From NCBI GenBank assembly GCA_903813345.2, contig CAIIXF020000002.1, positions 29,273,223 through 29,337,222 of the forward strand: a DNA stretch of 64,000 nt, read 5' to 3'. Below the pieces are notes generated by a model. It was not told the DNA's origin. It made no database searches and saw nothing but the letters and a program-made list of their open reading frames with translations. The stretch's first letter is position 1; every line of letters begins with the position of its first letter. Positions 1 through 11,177 of this stretch are shown here, one piece after another. This DNA is from Owenia fusiformis. Its lineage: Eukaryota > Annelida > Polychaeta > Sabellida > Oweniidae. Made by a program: the position numbers and the translations under genes.

Positions 1-266
1 TTTCCGTCGCCTAGAATTCCTTTAGGGCTCTCTAGCAAAATTGGCAATCAAAATGCTAAAGAGCCTTAAAATTTGAGACTCTTTAGCCGAAATACTAAAG
101 AACCTTAAAATTTAAGGCTCTCCAGCCACGGCCTATTTTGTATCGGTACTAGATAATTTATCCAGATTTTGGATATTTTTCATTTGCCTGCAGCCTTGGT
201 GTCTACTACTTTTTTCAAGGCCTGACTGCGTCGCTAACATGCTAAATATAAGAGTTAGCTGACGTT
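1..266. other. Short degenerate repeats, no gene
   Basis: Two related segments (about 24-90 and 84-130) share gctaaagagccttaaaattt-like sequence. No coding signal was seen. Confidence 0.4.
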
Positions 267-966
267 TGGGAGTCTGACTTACCTTCTAAAGGTTAGAACC
301 CGAATCTTAATGAAACCATATCACCTTTATTCCGTCAACCATGGAGCATTTGCCACAGCATCCAAGAGGTAAATCATGGATCGAGAAAATGAATGATTTC
401 CTTGTAAGTTCCGGAAGTTTCAATACGAAAAATTACCGAACATATATGAAAACCGAATATTTGTTCGTTGTTTTCACGATTTACAGGTTCGTTTGTTCTT
501 CAATGTTTTGGTCTAAATTATAAAGCATCACCAACAGGTCTTACTCTATTAATCGACTAATACAGCAGACGGCTCATATTTCTACGTAGCATTTCATTCA
601 GACCAATAGTGGGAGTGTAGATCACGCAGTTTCGTTCGTTGCGTACTTCACTTGAAATTGGTAATTTTAAATATTGACTACTTCACTTAGCTTGGCGGAT
701 GTAGAACATTGCTTAATATTCTTTTAATTTTCACACCAGACATGCTTGGTTGACACGTCAACAAAGTTCAAGGGTCAATGCGTTATTTCGTGATAACTAC
801 AACGCCTTCCCGGAAGTCAACATTGATGAAAAATGAAAAAGTCGGAAAAGCATTTACGCTAATTTCTATCAAATGCTATGTTTATGCATCATCATCGACG
901 CAACAAAGGTGATATGGTTTCATTAAGATTCGGGTTCTAACCTTTAGAAGGTAAGTCAGACTCCCA
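267..966. mobile_element. Foldback/MITE with 62-bp inverted ends
   Basis: Bases 267-328 (starting tgggagtctgacttaccttc) recur as an exact reverse complement at 905-966. The 575-base interior has no significant frame. The ends carry splice-like motifs (gtaagt in one arm) that are part of the repeat. Confidence 0.75.
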
Positions 967-1218
967 AAAAAAAAGTAGTATAATGAGACACTGTCATGGG
1001 AGTTTGAAACTGAGAAAGCCTATAATTCAAAATACACTGGCTTGATTTAGAATCTAGGCCAAATCAAATAAATGGAAAATCATGTCAAGCAAGGAAGTTG
1101 AACTTGAAGTTCAGTTGCAGGTTAAAGCAATTTTGACACCAGTTTTCAGTCATCAATGATGCCTCAAATCTGCCCAAAACTTCACATAACGTTAAAGATT
1201 AGTTTAAAAATAACTTAC

Positions 1219-1312
1219 CGGGTCCAGTAAATAGAACCACGTATGCGACGGGCAGTAAAACAATGATAATCCCCAAAAGAGCTGCATTTTTCCAATTTAT
1301 TAGAACTCGCAT
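1219..1312 (-). CDS. First coding exon of a type II membrane protein (partial gene)
   Basis: Read on the minus strand, an ATG at 1312 opens 31 codons plus one base and runs into a consensus splice donor (gtaagt at 1218-1213). The peptide starts MRVLINWKNAALLG and continues with about 20 hydrophobic residues ending VVLFTGP: a short basic cytoplasmic tail, then one membrane segment. This is the usual start of Golgi type II enzymes such as glycosyltransferases and sulfotransferases, or of a signal anchor. The catalytic exons would lie at lower coordinates. I could not find them in 1-1200, so they probably lie beyond the window edge. Exon and anchor are seen in the sequence; the protein family is unknown. 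Confidence 0.6.
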
Positions 1313-2507
1313 TTGTCCTCCGATAGATGGCTCTCGTAAATTCAGCAAGATATCGAACGTGAAATAGATCTAACATTATTTGTTCGCAAATTTATTTGTG
1401 ACGAATCGTGTACCACCAACAGCACTGGTAACACCATCTTTATAAATTAGAGAAAACTTTATAACACAATGAATTACTGCTGTGAAATAAATAAATACCA
1501 CCACCGTACCCACGTGCGGCGCGGCACTGCTGTAGGCTTACCATTCCATTATCATCATCGTACCATTCCATTAGGCCTAGTCATCATCAGATCATGGGCT
1601 TTCAAGAGATCACACAATCCGCGTCGCCGCCGTCGTCGCCGTCGTCGTCGTCAGGCCTTGATTTGTAGGCAATTGCATGCCTTTGTTTAGGTACTTACAG
1701 ATAGGAAATTATACCCTGCGTGCAGTTAAACTACACGAAGCTCTCTTTTAAGAAGTGAAGTCAAACGAATGCAAAGGGTAAGGAAATTATATTTTGAAGT
1801 TTTGCTGTGCAATTCATTTTTTTCTTTCAACCAAGTAAATGCCCCATGCCCAAAAACACGTTCTGACCTACTTTACACTTATTTGACCTACTTTAGTGAC
1901 AAAATGTAAGCCATGGTACCGTTTGTACAAGCTTTTCAATATTTGAGATTATGATGTCTCTGAAGGCAGAATCAGAATGGGGTCGCACGATTGCAAACTA
2001 AACACCAGGACAGTTGACCAATGGATTCTTTACCATGATAACATCCGCGATATCGGTTATCAATTTGTGAAGTTACCTAAGCTTAGTTAAGATTCAAGCA
2101 TAGACCTATGAAATGGCTGAGACCATCATAAAAGTGAGATAAAATATCTTTTAAATAAAGAGGGCTGTGCAATCAATCTGTGTTTAGGCTATTTGAGTTT
2201 CTCTTGAAAGATTGAGGTTAATATAATTCTACCATTCCGACATCTTAGCCTATATTCAATATATATATTGGCTAGAAACGTATGATAGGACCCCATTTTA
2301 TGAAAATAGCTAGATTTCTATCATCGTATGGATCCGCTCTAAGTGAGGTAGTTCTTTGAAGGATGACATTGTCTGGTATCAAGTATGGACAGACTAGCTT
2401 ACTAATTTTGTTTAGAGCATGTTTAGATCCGTATTTCCAGTAAAAACATAGTTGAGGTCTATTCTTTTAATTTAGTTTTAAGACTTCCTCATGTTTTCAA
2501 AAATAGC
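1313..2507. other. Intergenic: CGT microsatellite and dispersed repeats
   Basis: A CGT/CGC tract lies at 1620-1655. 1713-1781 is a dispersed repeat with copies at 8638-8734 and 28877-28940 (core accctttgcattc, gcagggta). 1958-2010 resembles the start of the repeats at 43177 and 48716 (aaggcagaatcaga). No gene was seen. Confidence 0.45.
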
Positions 2508-2832
2508 TATCCCGGCCTTGACATACAAAGGAGTGGTATCGATATGGATAACTGAATTCAACCATGTTTTTCTCTTAAACCAATCATTGAAAACATTCTG
2601 TAAAAAACGCGGTATTTTATGTAATGTTGACTGATTGACAACAATTTAATGCGAAAGTTATTTAGAAATATTTTATATAACTGTTTTTGTTAACATTTTT
2701 TGTTTTTTTAGTGCAATTGTTTTGCTCCTTTCTACCAATTATTGAGAATGAAATAAAATGTCTTTCCGAACCTTGTTAGAACAAAATAGCATATACAACA
2801 TGTTTTTAGACCTCTCAATATTATAGTTATAC

Positions 2833-2967
2833 AAAGGAATTTTTGGTTGATTTTTAAAAAGTATTCAAAAAATTCAAAAAAAATCCCCCAAAATAGATAA
2901 AAATCAAGATAAACCTTTTATTTCATTAACAAGATACTTTTTAAAATCAACCAAAATTTCCTTTGTG
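2833..2967. mobile_element. Hairpin MITE inside the foldback
   Basis: acaaaggaatttttggttga at the left pairs with its complement near 2945-2967 around an A-rich loop. It is absent from the opposite foldback arm, which supports later insertion. Confidence 0.55.
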
Positions 2968-4184
2968 CAATTACAAATATATAAGCACTTGTGCCAAAGG
3001 GAAAGGACCAAAAGTTGTAATGGAACTTAGCGGCAAGAAAAAAGCAAACTCTAATTGCATACCAGTCAAGAAAAACAAACCCCATATAGCCCAAATCCAT
3101 GATGTAACGTGAAAAGAAACAATGTCTAATACCCCCTTTCCCCCACCATTCAAGAACCAATATCACAATCCAAGACCAGAAGACCAAGGGACATTTCATT
3201 CATACTGAAGTCATTACAATACATTTGAAGAAAAAATTTGAATTTGATAGCCATGCAATTGATAGCCAATACTCATAACCTCAAAAATAGTTGTAGATAC
3301 AAGTACTCATACAAGATAGAGCATTCAGTCTCAAATGATGCGGGATAGATAAAATCCAGTCTCCAAGTCCATATTGAGAGACCTAAACATGTTGTGTTTA
3401 TGTCGTTTTGTTCAAATGAGGTTCGGAAAGATGTTTCATTTGAACACTCTGGAAACATGACACCAGGAACAAAACAAGTCTTTGATGTGTTTTCTAAAAC
3501 AATACGTCGTCGCATGAGAATAACTTTGTACTATCTCACATTTTTACGGAACTGAGAAATCAAGGTTTGAAAGTTTAGAGGTCTGTATCTTACTTAGTAT
3601 TGCTATGTGAAACTTGATTTTTTGTATGTCACCTGGTCTCACCCTAGAGATATCTCATATGAAATATCATACCTTGAAACAATTTACAAGATCCTTTTTT
3701 AAAACTATGGAAATGGAGTTGATACAATTTCCCACCGGAATAACAGCTTATTTCTAATTTCAAATTGTCATATCTGATATCAACTGTTTCAACCAATCAA
3801 CTCTCTAAGAATTGGTCATGTGACTTGCAAAACTTGGAGTTATAACAATCCTATATTAAAGCAAAGTATGCCAATATGCATGTTATTGTATCTAGAATGA
3901 AAAATAATGTTTTGTTTTGTAAAAAAATCTTCAAAAACCAAAGAATATTATTTAATAAAATAAAGAAAATTCAATTTATTAAACTTTAAAATCAATTTCT
4001 CAAATAAGTACAATTATTTCTTAATTTGGGAATCTCAGGACACCCTTCAAAAAGAATTTATTGCCTTTGAAACTAAGGCAGAAGTACAATGCATTGAAAC
4101 CAATGATGCCAATACGGTCCCCCACATATTTCCCTCGGTATAAACCCTATAGCCTAAACCTCCCAGCACATTACAATGTAGCCC

Positions 4185-4320
4185 CTAAGGGCCGGTCCGC
4201 TGGTCATTATCAGGTTATTTTTGATACAGACCAGTTGATTTTTTCACTGGGTATAGGAGAATAATATTTCAACTGGTCCGTAATTCCATTTTGACCAGCA
4301 GGTTTCAGATCCTTAGGGCC
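4185..4320. mobile_element. Small MITE inside the foldback
   Basis: Ends ccctaagggccggtccgctg and its imperfect complement (gaccagcagg to ccttaggg). It has no counterpart in the right arm. Confidence 0.5.
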
Positions 4321-7300
4321 TAAGACATAACCAATTTTTATAACGTGCACATGGAGAAGAAATTTGAAAATAGAAAAATAATTTCTAATTCAGTTTAGAT
4401 TAATGAAAGTGATGAAACCTCGATTTAGGTAATCACATTTTGTTCTTTGGGATGCAGCTATCATTATCCATTCATTTTCTGTTGTTTGCTACTCTGTGGA
4501 GTACAATTGGGAATTGAAGCAATCGTAGAAGTGGAGACTAAGAGTGGCTCTTTGTAAAGAAATTGAACCAATTTGTTACTTTTCCAAAATAAAATGTAGA
4601 TGATCTAAAAACAATGATCCCAAAAATGCAAAAGAAAGCACAAATCTGAAAAACATACTCGTAATAAAATAACTAAAAAGATCCCAGATGTTCAGTGAAA
4701 AGCAGTCAAAAGTACCCTTTATCTTCCCTGCTACCAGGTCTTATGGGGGTTTGAATTGCAAAATGCAATAGAAATGCATATACGAAGCTGTCATCATTAA
4801 ATGTTGAAAATGAAAGACTACTTATTTGTTTCTTCAAATAGAGTACATAATAATAGGTTATACAAGGGGCGATCCATATATTCTGATAAAAATGCTCTCA
4901 TTTTGTGATTTTTTCACATATCCATCTCATTTTTTCAGAACTTGAAGATTATGTAATTACACATACAATGCTTAAATATTATAGCTATATCTTAAATAAT
5001 TTTTGAGATAAGGTTGCCATGGTAACCTGTATTTAGGGTAGGCAGGTCAGTTAAATTATAACGAATAAAATAGATAAATTTGTTAATTTAATCATTCCTC
5101 GGTACCTATTTCAAGCAGATCAAACGCATATCCAGGTCAATGCCAACTATTCCTTGAACTGCTCCATACCCCTGTTACCTTTGTTTGCTATTTCCACAGT
5201 GGAATAGTTTTTTTTCATAAATTGCATCTCAAATTATCGTAGTGTTATTCTCTGTCCGCAAGCTCTTCTTGCAAACAGATTGGGAATGATATTCAACAGT
5301 GAGTAGCCTTCCTCAAATTTACAATACTATGAGAGATCCTTAGAGCAGACATAACACCTTGTCCATACACTATATGAGTCCATGTATGCCTCTGCCAGTG
5401 TCCTCTTACTTATTCTTGATAGTACATAAAATCTAATGGTACCCCTAATGTATCTGTTAATGTCACACTCTGCTGCAGCCGCACTAACCTCATCTGATCG
5501 GTCATTTTGAAATTTAGTGTGTCTCATGACATGTAATTCCAATTTGCCCATCATGTCATACATTGCTATTGTGAGTTGTTGTGATGTGATCACAAATAAA
5601 CATTTGTTTAGCAACAAACAACGAGAAACAATACAAAACTTTTTTAAGAAAAAATGAATATGATTTCCACATGCTTTAAAATAATTAAAATAACAAGTTA
5701 TTATGATATTTTATACGTTATAATTTAATTGACCTGCCTACCCTTAATACAGGTTACCATGGTAACCCTATCTCTTAATTAATTTAAGATGTAGCTATAA
5801 TATTTGGGCATTGTATGTGTAATTACATAATCTACATTTTCTGAAAATATGAGATGGATATGTGAAAAAATAGCAAAATGAGAGCATTTTTATCAGAATA
5901 TATGGATCGCCCCTTGTATAACCTATTATTATGTACTCTATTTGAAGAAACAAATAAGTAGTCTTTCATTTTCAACATTTAATGATGACAGCTTCGTATA
6001 TGCATTTCTATTGCATTTGGCAATTCAAACCCCCATAAGACCTGGTAGCAGGGAAGATAAAGGGTGCTTTTGACTGCTCACATGATCTAATTAACTGGTC
6101 ATTTGTACTTTTCATCTTCCCTGGTAGCAAGGATTTAGGTTTTCGAAGAAATTAGTAATTCTATTTCATATCATGTGGCTATGAATAATCCAATGAGCAT
6201 CCATAATACAAAGAGTAATTGAGGGCATATAATTTGAATATGCATGGGATTACACATACTGTATCATTTTATTTTTTTGATCTACTTGTAATAGTTCTAA
6301 AATTAAAACATGAAAGGCCAGGCATGCAAACTGGCATGGTATTGTGTTACAAAACATTATTTCATTCTAGATACAATAACATGCATATTGGCATACTTCG
6401 TTTTAATATAAGATTGTTATAACTCCAAGTTTTACAAGTCACATGACCAATTCTTAGAGAGTTGATTGGTTGAAACAGTTGATATCAGATATGACAATTT
6501 GAAATTAGAAATAAGCTGTTTGTCTGGAGATGGTACAATTTCACACGGAATTCTAGCTTAATGAGAGGGAATTGAGATGGGGCATGTATCTGAGATGAAA
6601 GCCTGTGTTTCAAATAGTAAAATTCCATGTCTATCTCAATTTTTTTGAAAATGGCAGTTAGTACAAAGTTATTCTCTCGCGACGACGTATGGATGAAAGT
6701 ATATATACATATTTCAAATTATATTGTTACCATTCAAAAGATGACCATTAAATTGACGATGTATTAATTTTTAGATTTTTTATGACTGGTTTAAGAGAAA
6801 CGTGTGTTCAAAAAGTTCTCCATATATCGATACCACTCCTTTGCGTTTAGGCTAAACTCGTAAACACTAATTCGAGGAAATTCCAAATGTCACAAGTTTA
6901 GGAGACTTTAGGTCATAATTTTGTTTAATTTCCTCATTCAATATGACATTTATCCCAGCCCCTTTGGATTTGAATTTGCAAGCCTACAATCCCTTTAGTC
7001 ACGCATATAGAGTCATAGAAATAAAAATAAATATTCGAATTTACTTCCGCATATTTCTTATTTCATAGTATTACAAGTCAGATCAAAGCACTTGCTTTCC
7101 TTGTATAATCTCAACAACAATGATAAGCGACCGAACTGATTGAAACAACAGAGTAGAGGGATGCATTTCCGAGATATTTGTACAAACATCCATTATACAG
7201 ATTGCGAAATGAGGTGCCATTCTATTTTGCTGAGGACAAAAGTCAATTTCAATTTCAAGTATGTTCACCGAATGTCATATCATTAAAATTAGAGGATATA

Positions 7301-7342
7301 CAGTGCAGCGTTAATAAAAATATGTGTATTGATTACTTATCA

Positions 7343-7868
7343 CACTGGTGATCCACTCGATTACGCTTGTTACCAAAACGAACCGTTTTGGTAACAAAAT
7401 GTCGGAACGTCGAAGGCACGATTTTTCTTTTTTCCTTATTTCACGCGTTGTAGGCAGAATCCCCACGACGTTTTTTCTCACAACGTGCATCAGTATCATA
7501 TGTTTTAGAAAATGTACATGTTTACGAAAAAATAGCCCAGGGGATAACAGAAGCGTCGATTTACTTCCTCACTTAAGTTACATAAACGGTTTTTCGAAAA
7601 ACAGTGAAGATCTGCACTTTTAACCCAAACCGTTTATGTAACTTAAGTGAGGAAGTAAATCGACGATTCTGTTGTCTTCTGAACTATTTGTTCGCAAATA
7701 TGTACAATTTCTTAAACATATGATATTGTGTTAAAAAATGTCGTGGGAATTCTGCCTACAACGTGTAAAATAAGGAAACGAGAAAAATCGTACCTTCCGG
7801 ATGTTCCGACATTTTGTTACCAAAACGAACCGTTTTGGTAACCAGCGTAATCGAGTGGATCACCAGTG
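7343..7868. mobile_element. MITE family A, copy 1 (TSD TTATCA)
   Basis: Long terminal inverted repeats starting cactggtgatccactcgatt; an inner palindrome ccaaaacgaaccgttttgg occurs in both arms. The bases ttatca flank both ends. A second copy lies in receptor gene 2 (24813-25168). Confidence 0.85.
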
Positions 7869-8004
7869 TTATCAAATAATTTAATGATGCCATGTTTTCA
7901 TAATTCTTTCTGACACAAGTGAATGAGCAATAACATGGCGAGTGTATTGCTGAGTAGTAAGGAGTGGGCGATTGAATTAAAATCTTGACGAAGCGAGGCA
8001 TAGC

Positions 8005-8184
8005 CTGTATTCGCGAATGCAACTAACGGCTGTCGGCTACCGGATTAACCTACTATTTTACTGGCAACTCATTTAAATATGAAAAGTTCCTGCCACTATT
8101 CCATTCATACTTAAATGAATTGGCCATAAAAAAAGTAGGTTAATCCTGTAGCCGACATGCGTTAGTTGCATTTGCGAATACAAG
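8005..8184. mobile_element. MITE family B, copy 1
   Basis: Ends gtattcgcgaatgcaactaa and its complement, with an inner aacctactatttta pairing with aaaagtaggtt. Related copies are at 19725-19869, 19905-20085, 20487-20530 and 41391-41513. Confidence 0.75.
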
Positions 8185-8234
8185 CTCGTCACTGACATTG
8201 CTGAAACCGTTTGAATTTCCATCAGTATACGAGT

Positions 8235-8570
8235 AATTCACACACAGCTAGGCAAGGTGTGTCTGATTCCACCTAATCCGAACACAGCATTTCATATGTT
8301 CTAACTGCACTCTATTTTATAACCAATCACTACTCCCAAGGTCATTCGTTAGGTTGTCAAGGTGATATCTTAAGTTTTGGTTGATATTGATGCTTTGCCA
8401 ACTTGACCCTTACAAGCAGTTTCATTGGAAATATGTTCTTTCATTGATTTCGTATCTTTAAGGGGATTTCGTTGAAAATATTTTTCAATGCGTGAAAATA
8501 ATTTAAGTCCAAGACTTGATGCATTGTGGCTGATTCATTCCATTCCTAAACTTTGCATTCCCGCTGCGGA
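8235..8570 (+). repeat. Dispersed repeat C, copy 1
   Basis: Shares attcacacacagctaggcaa, tttgtatctttaagg-like and ataatttaagtccaagact blocks in the same order with 62062-62386. No terminal repeats; possibly a truncated transposon. Confidence 0.65.
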
Positions 8571-9562
8571 GTCATGTAAAGATTTGAAAACAATATTCAG
8601 AGGAATAATTCAGTCCACAATGCACTGATTCCATGGCTTTACCCTTTGCATTCATTCGACTTGATTCTTAAAACTGAGCTTCGTCTTCAGTAATAGTAGT
8701 AGTTTATAACTAGACTCTACACGCAGGGTAAGAGGGCTTAATTCCTTAAATAATTTAATTTCATTATTTAATACTAGTATGAATATTGAGTGAATGGTTG
8801 CCTTGCTTAAATGTTTTTGATTGACTTCTTAGAACTGAACTTGAACTATTGTATCTATATTTCTAAGTATACCCTCTTGACATTAAAACACATTCAATGG
8901 TCGATATTGCAAATAACAAATGAGGGTAAACATTATGTGGAAACTGTGTTAAAACTTCTGCGAAATATACCTATCTGTATATTTTTTTGCCTGTTTTGAT
9001 GTTCATTCAAATTTTATTACTGAAAAGAGACATTCAATAAGTGAACAATCCAATACAGTATATACAAATTGAAAAGAGAGTATCGTATCTAGAGGGCACA
9101 TTTCTGAAAAGTATAAATTCGACGCAATAACTTACCAAAATACCAAAACTTATTAAAAGGCAGTTTAAGAGCTATATGGGTGAAAAGGAACTTGTTCCAA
9201 TGTACTTTCTCTGTATGGATAATCGTTCAAAATTCTTTCACTTTCTATTGGCCCACCCTGTAGAGTGTATGTACTTCGTGTTTTTTAATGCCATACAGAG
9301 CGCATTCAGTGGCGGATATGGAGGGGGGGGGAGCTGAGTATAGATTTGGAGCCCACCCCTTCCTTTGGTGGGCTCCAAACCTGAGAATCAAAAAAACTGT
9401 TAAGCCCCAAATCTGCTTCTCCCCACATAAACTGGGCAATTTTGGAGAGATTGGGCCCAGATTTTCAGATTTGGGGCTCAACATTTTGCCCTCCTCTCTT
9501 TTTGATTTCCAGGTACGTTTCTGACATTGGCCATATGGTAACGCAATAACCTTATACAATTT
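8571..9562. other. Intergenic, repeats only
   Basis: 8638-8734 is the dispersed repeat also found at 1713 and 28877. 9300-9530 holds a G-rich agtggcggatatgg segment with a ttttgatttccagg end resembling 23150-23215, probably an old DNA-transposon fragment. No gene was seen. Confidence 0.4.
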
Positions 9563-11177
9563 CTATGAAACTGCAAATGCCCCAAAGTAGCATGTAGAAT
9601 TATCAATTTTAACAGATCTTGCCATGTCTTTATGATGGCCTGAAAGTACCCCCAGTCGAATTGTGGAACCTCGTTTTAATCTAACCACGCCACCTATATA
9701 GTTTGTATTGTAATTCTCCACAATATTTGAACTTTCTGGATGTCCTGGGGCAGACCGTGAACACATTACAGGTCGTTCTCTACAGCTGATACTTTTACAA
9801 GGACGCTCATAGGTGTCAGCCACGTACAAACAGTGGCCCATCTCAATGTTCTGAGCGTGGAAGAATACCTGCCCGTAGATGTAATAATTTCTCGTGTATT
9901 GAATGCCGATGTAAGTCTCGATTGAGCCACGTCGCCGTCCTATGTGTGGCGAATCAGTGTAGAGTTTTATATTAGACCTTGATTTCGCAGTCCAATTACA
10001 CTGAATATTTCCTACAAAGAATAGAACTAACTTATCAAATATTTCAGAAGTAAATGTAGCTTAAGCTTTTATTACAAAAAAAATATTTAAAAAGTAAGTA
10101 AAAAGTAACATTATTTCCTGATAAACCACATCATTTCATTATACATCGGGTTATATAGCATTTTTGAAAAAATGCGATGCATTATTTATTTCAAATTTGA
10201 TATTTTTCTCGTACAAATCTGTTCTAAATACGCTACCAAAATAAGGCAATAGTTGGCCTGTATCAGTGGAAAAGATTGGTTTATCATTATTTGAATATTT
10301 CTGTACTGTATTGGTTTCAATGAGAACTAAAATTTTAAATGAAATTTTCTCAGAACACTTTTTACACAGATGGAGTGGTCTAAGCAAAAAACATTTCTTA
10401 CCATTTAAATCAAACCCTCCTGTTATAGCATAGGGACTTTCCATCACTGGTTCTACATGTATGTAGACTTTCTGGAAATAAAAAAACAGGGTTATCCCAA
10501 CTGGAGAAGATAATGTTGGGATCAACAAAAGGTTCACTTAGGTCTAGCCCTCATATTTTATCTAATTTAGTAGAAACACACGAATGTTACAATATTCTAT
10601 GGCCACTGTACATGTACTGTACATGTATGCACTGCAATTTTAAAGAGAGTTGCATCAATTTTTTAAAATTCAAAACAAATCTTTAAAAAAGATTTGTCTT
10701 GCCTTGCTTATGTCACGATCGCACCCCTCATACTAAACCCCCCCCCCCAAAAAAAAAAAAAAATTGGCGTTCACACCCCTCCTGACTGACGCTGCCTACA
10801 TGTACGTCCCTGCACCCCTGTATTGTGAAATTGAGACTCCGAGTAACATAAACATAACGGGTATTTCTAGTTAGGCCTCTCTCTCATTATACTGAATCAC
10901 TAACCTTATCTTTCTTGGATTTTTTCGTTCCGCGACGAACCCTCCACCTTTTGAGCTTCTCGCTAAAGTTATAACCATGTTTACGCGTCCTGTTATTTGC
11001 TTCTGCATTTGTACGAGCAAGAAATGTCAATAGCTGCGGTTTCGAAATCAAATAATGGGATTCCCCTCGTCGTTTCTCAAGAGTTTGGATCCCATCATCT
11101 TCATCCCGGATCGTATTCTCAACCTGGTTGATATGTGATGCAGATAAAACTGCAAACAGGATCCATTTAAAAATCAT
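9563..11177 (-). CDS. TNF-superfamily ligand with furin site (EDA/TWEAK/APRIL-like), 3 exons
   Basis: Three minus-strand exons join in phase: 11177-10905 (donor gttagt), 10471-10402 (acceptor tttccag, donor gtaag) and 10011-9563 (acceptor ttgtag, stop TAG). The product is 263 residues. Residues 3-14 are hydrophobic (signal peptide or short type II anchor). A basic stretch at 76-91 contains RVRR at 79-82, a furin consensus, so a soluble ligand is probably released. Exons 2 and 3 form a TNF homology domain. Diagnostic are NYYIYGQVFFHAQ in the central strand, YIGGVVRLKRGSTIRLGV near the end and the C-terminal CYFGAFAV, matching the family's Y-x-Y-x-QV, G-x-x-x-L-x-x-G and YFG-A/L motifs. A cysteine-rich loop (HC, PC, SC, MC) lies between them. 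Furin-cut ligands such as EDA, APRIL and TWEAK are the nearest types; the exact subfamily is uncertain. The gene faces away from two receptor-like genes on the other strand. Confidence 0.87.
10735..10766. repeat. Poly-C/poly-A tract
   Basis: A run of Cs followed by a run of As, in intron 1 of the TNF-like ligand gene. Confidence 0.8.

Larger units (their letters stand above)
2508..6850. repeat. Large interrupted inverted repeat (4.3 kb foldback)
   Basis: Segments read inward as reverse complements: 2508-2590 with 6785-6845, 3505-3535 with 6655-6690, 3765-3900 with 6350-6515, and 4690-5050 with 5740-6100. The spacings differ because the left arm gained inserts, including hairpin elements at 2833-2967 and 4185-4320. 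No transposase frame was seen. Confidence 0.75.

Noticed and set aside
1469-1690. 73-codon frame with an Arg-rich run
   Set aside because: The Arg run is the translation of the CGT microsatellite.
10151-10537. 128-codon minus-strand frame
   Set aside because: Only its 10471-10402 part is a real exon of the TNF-like ligand; the rest reads through the intron.
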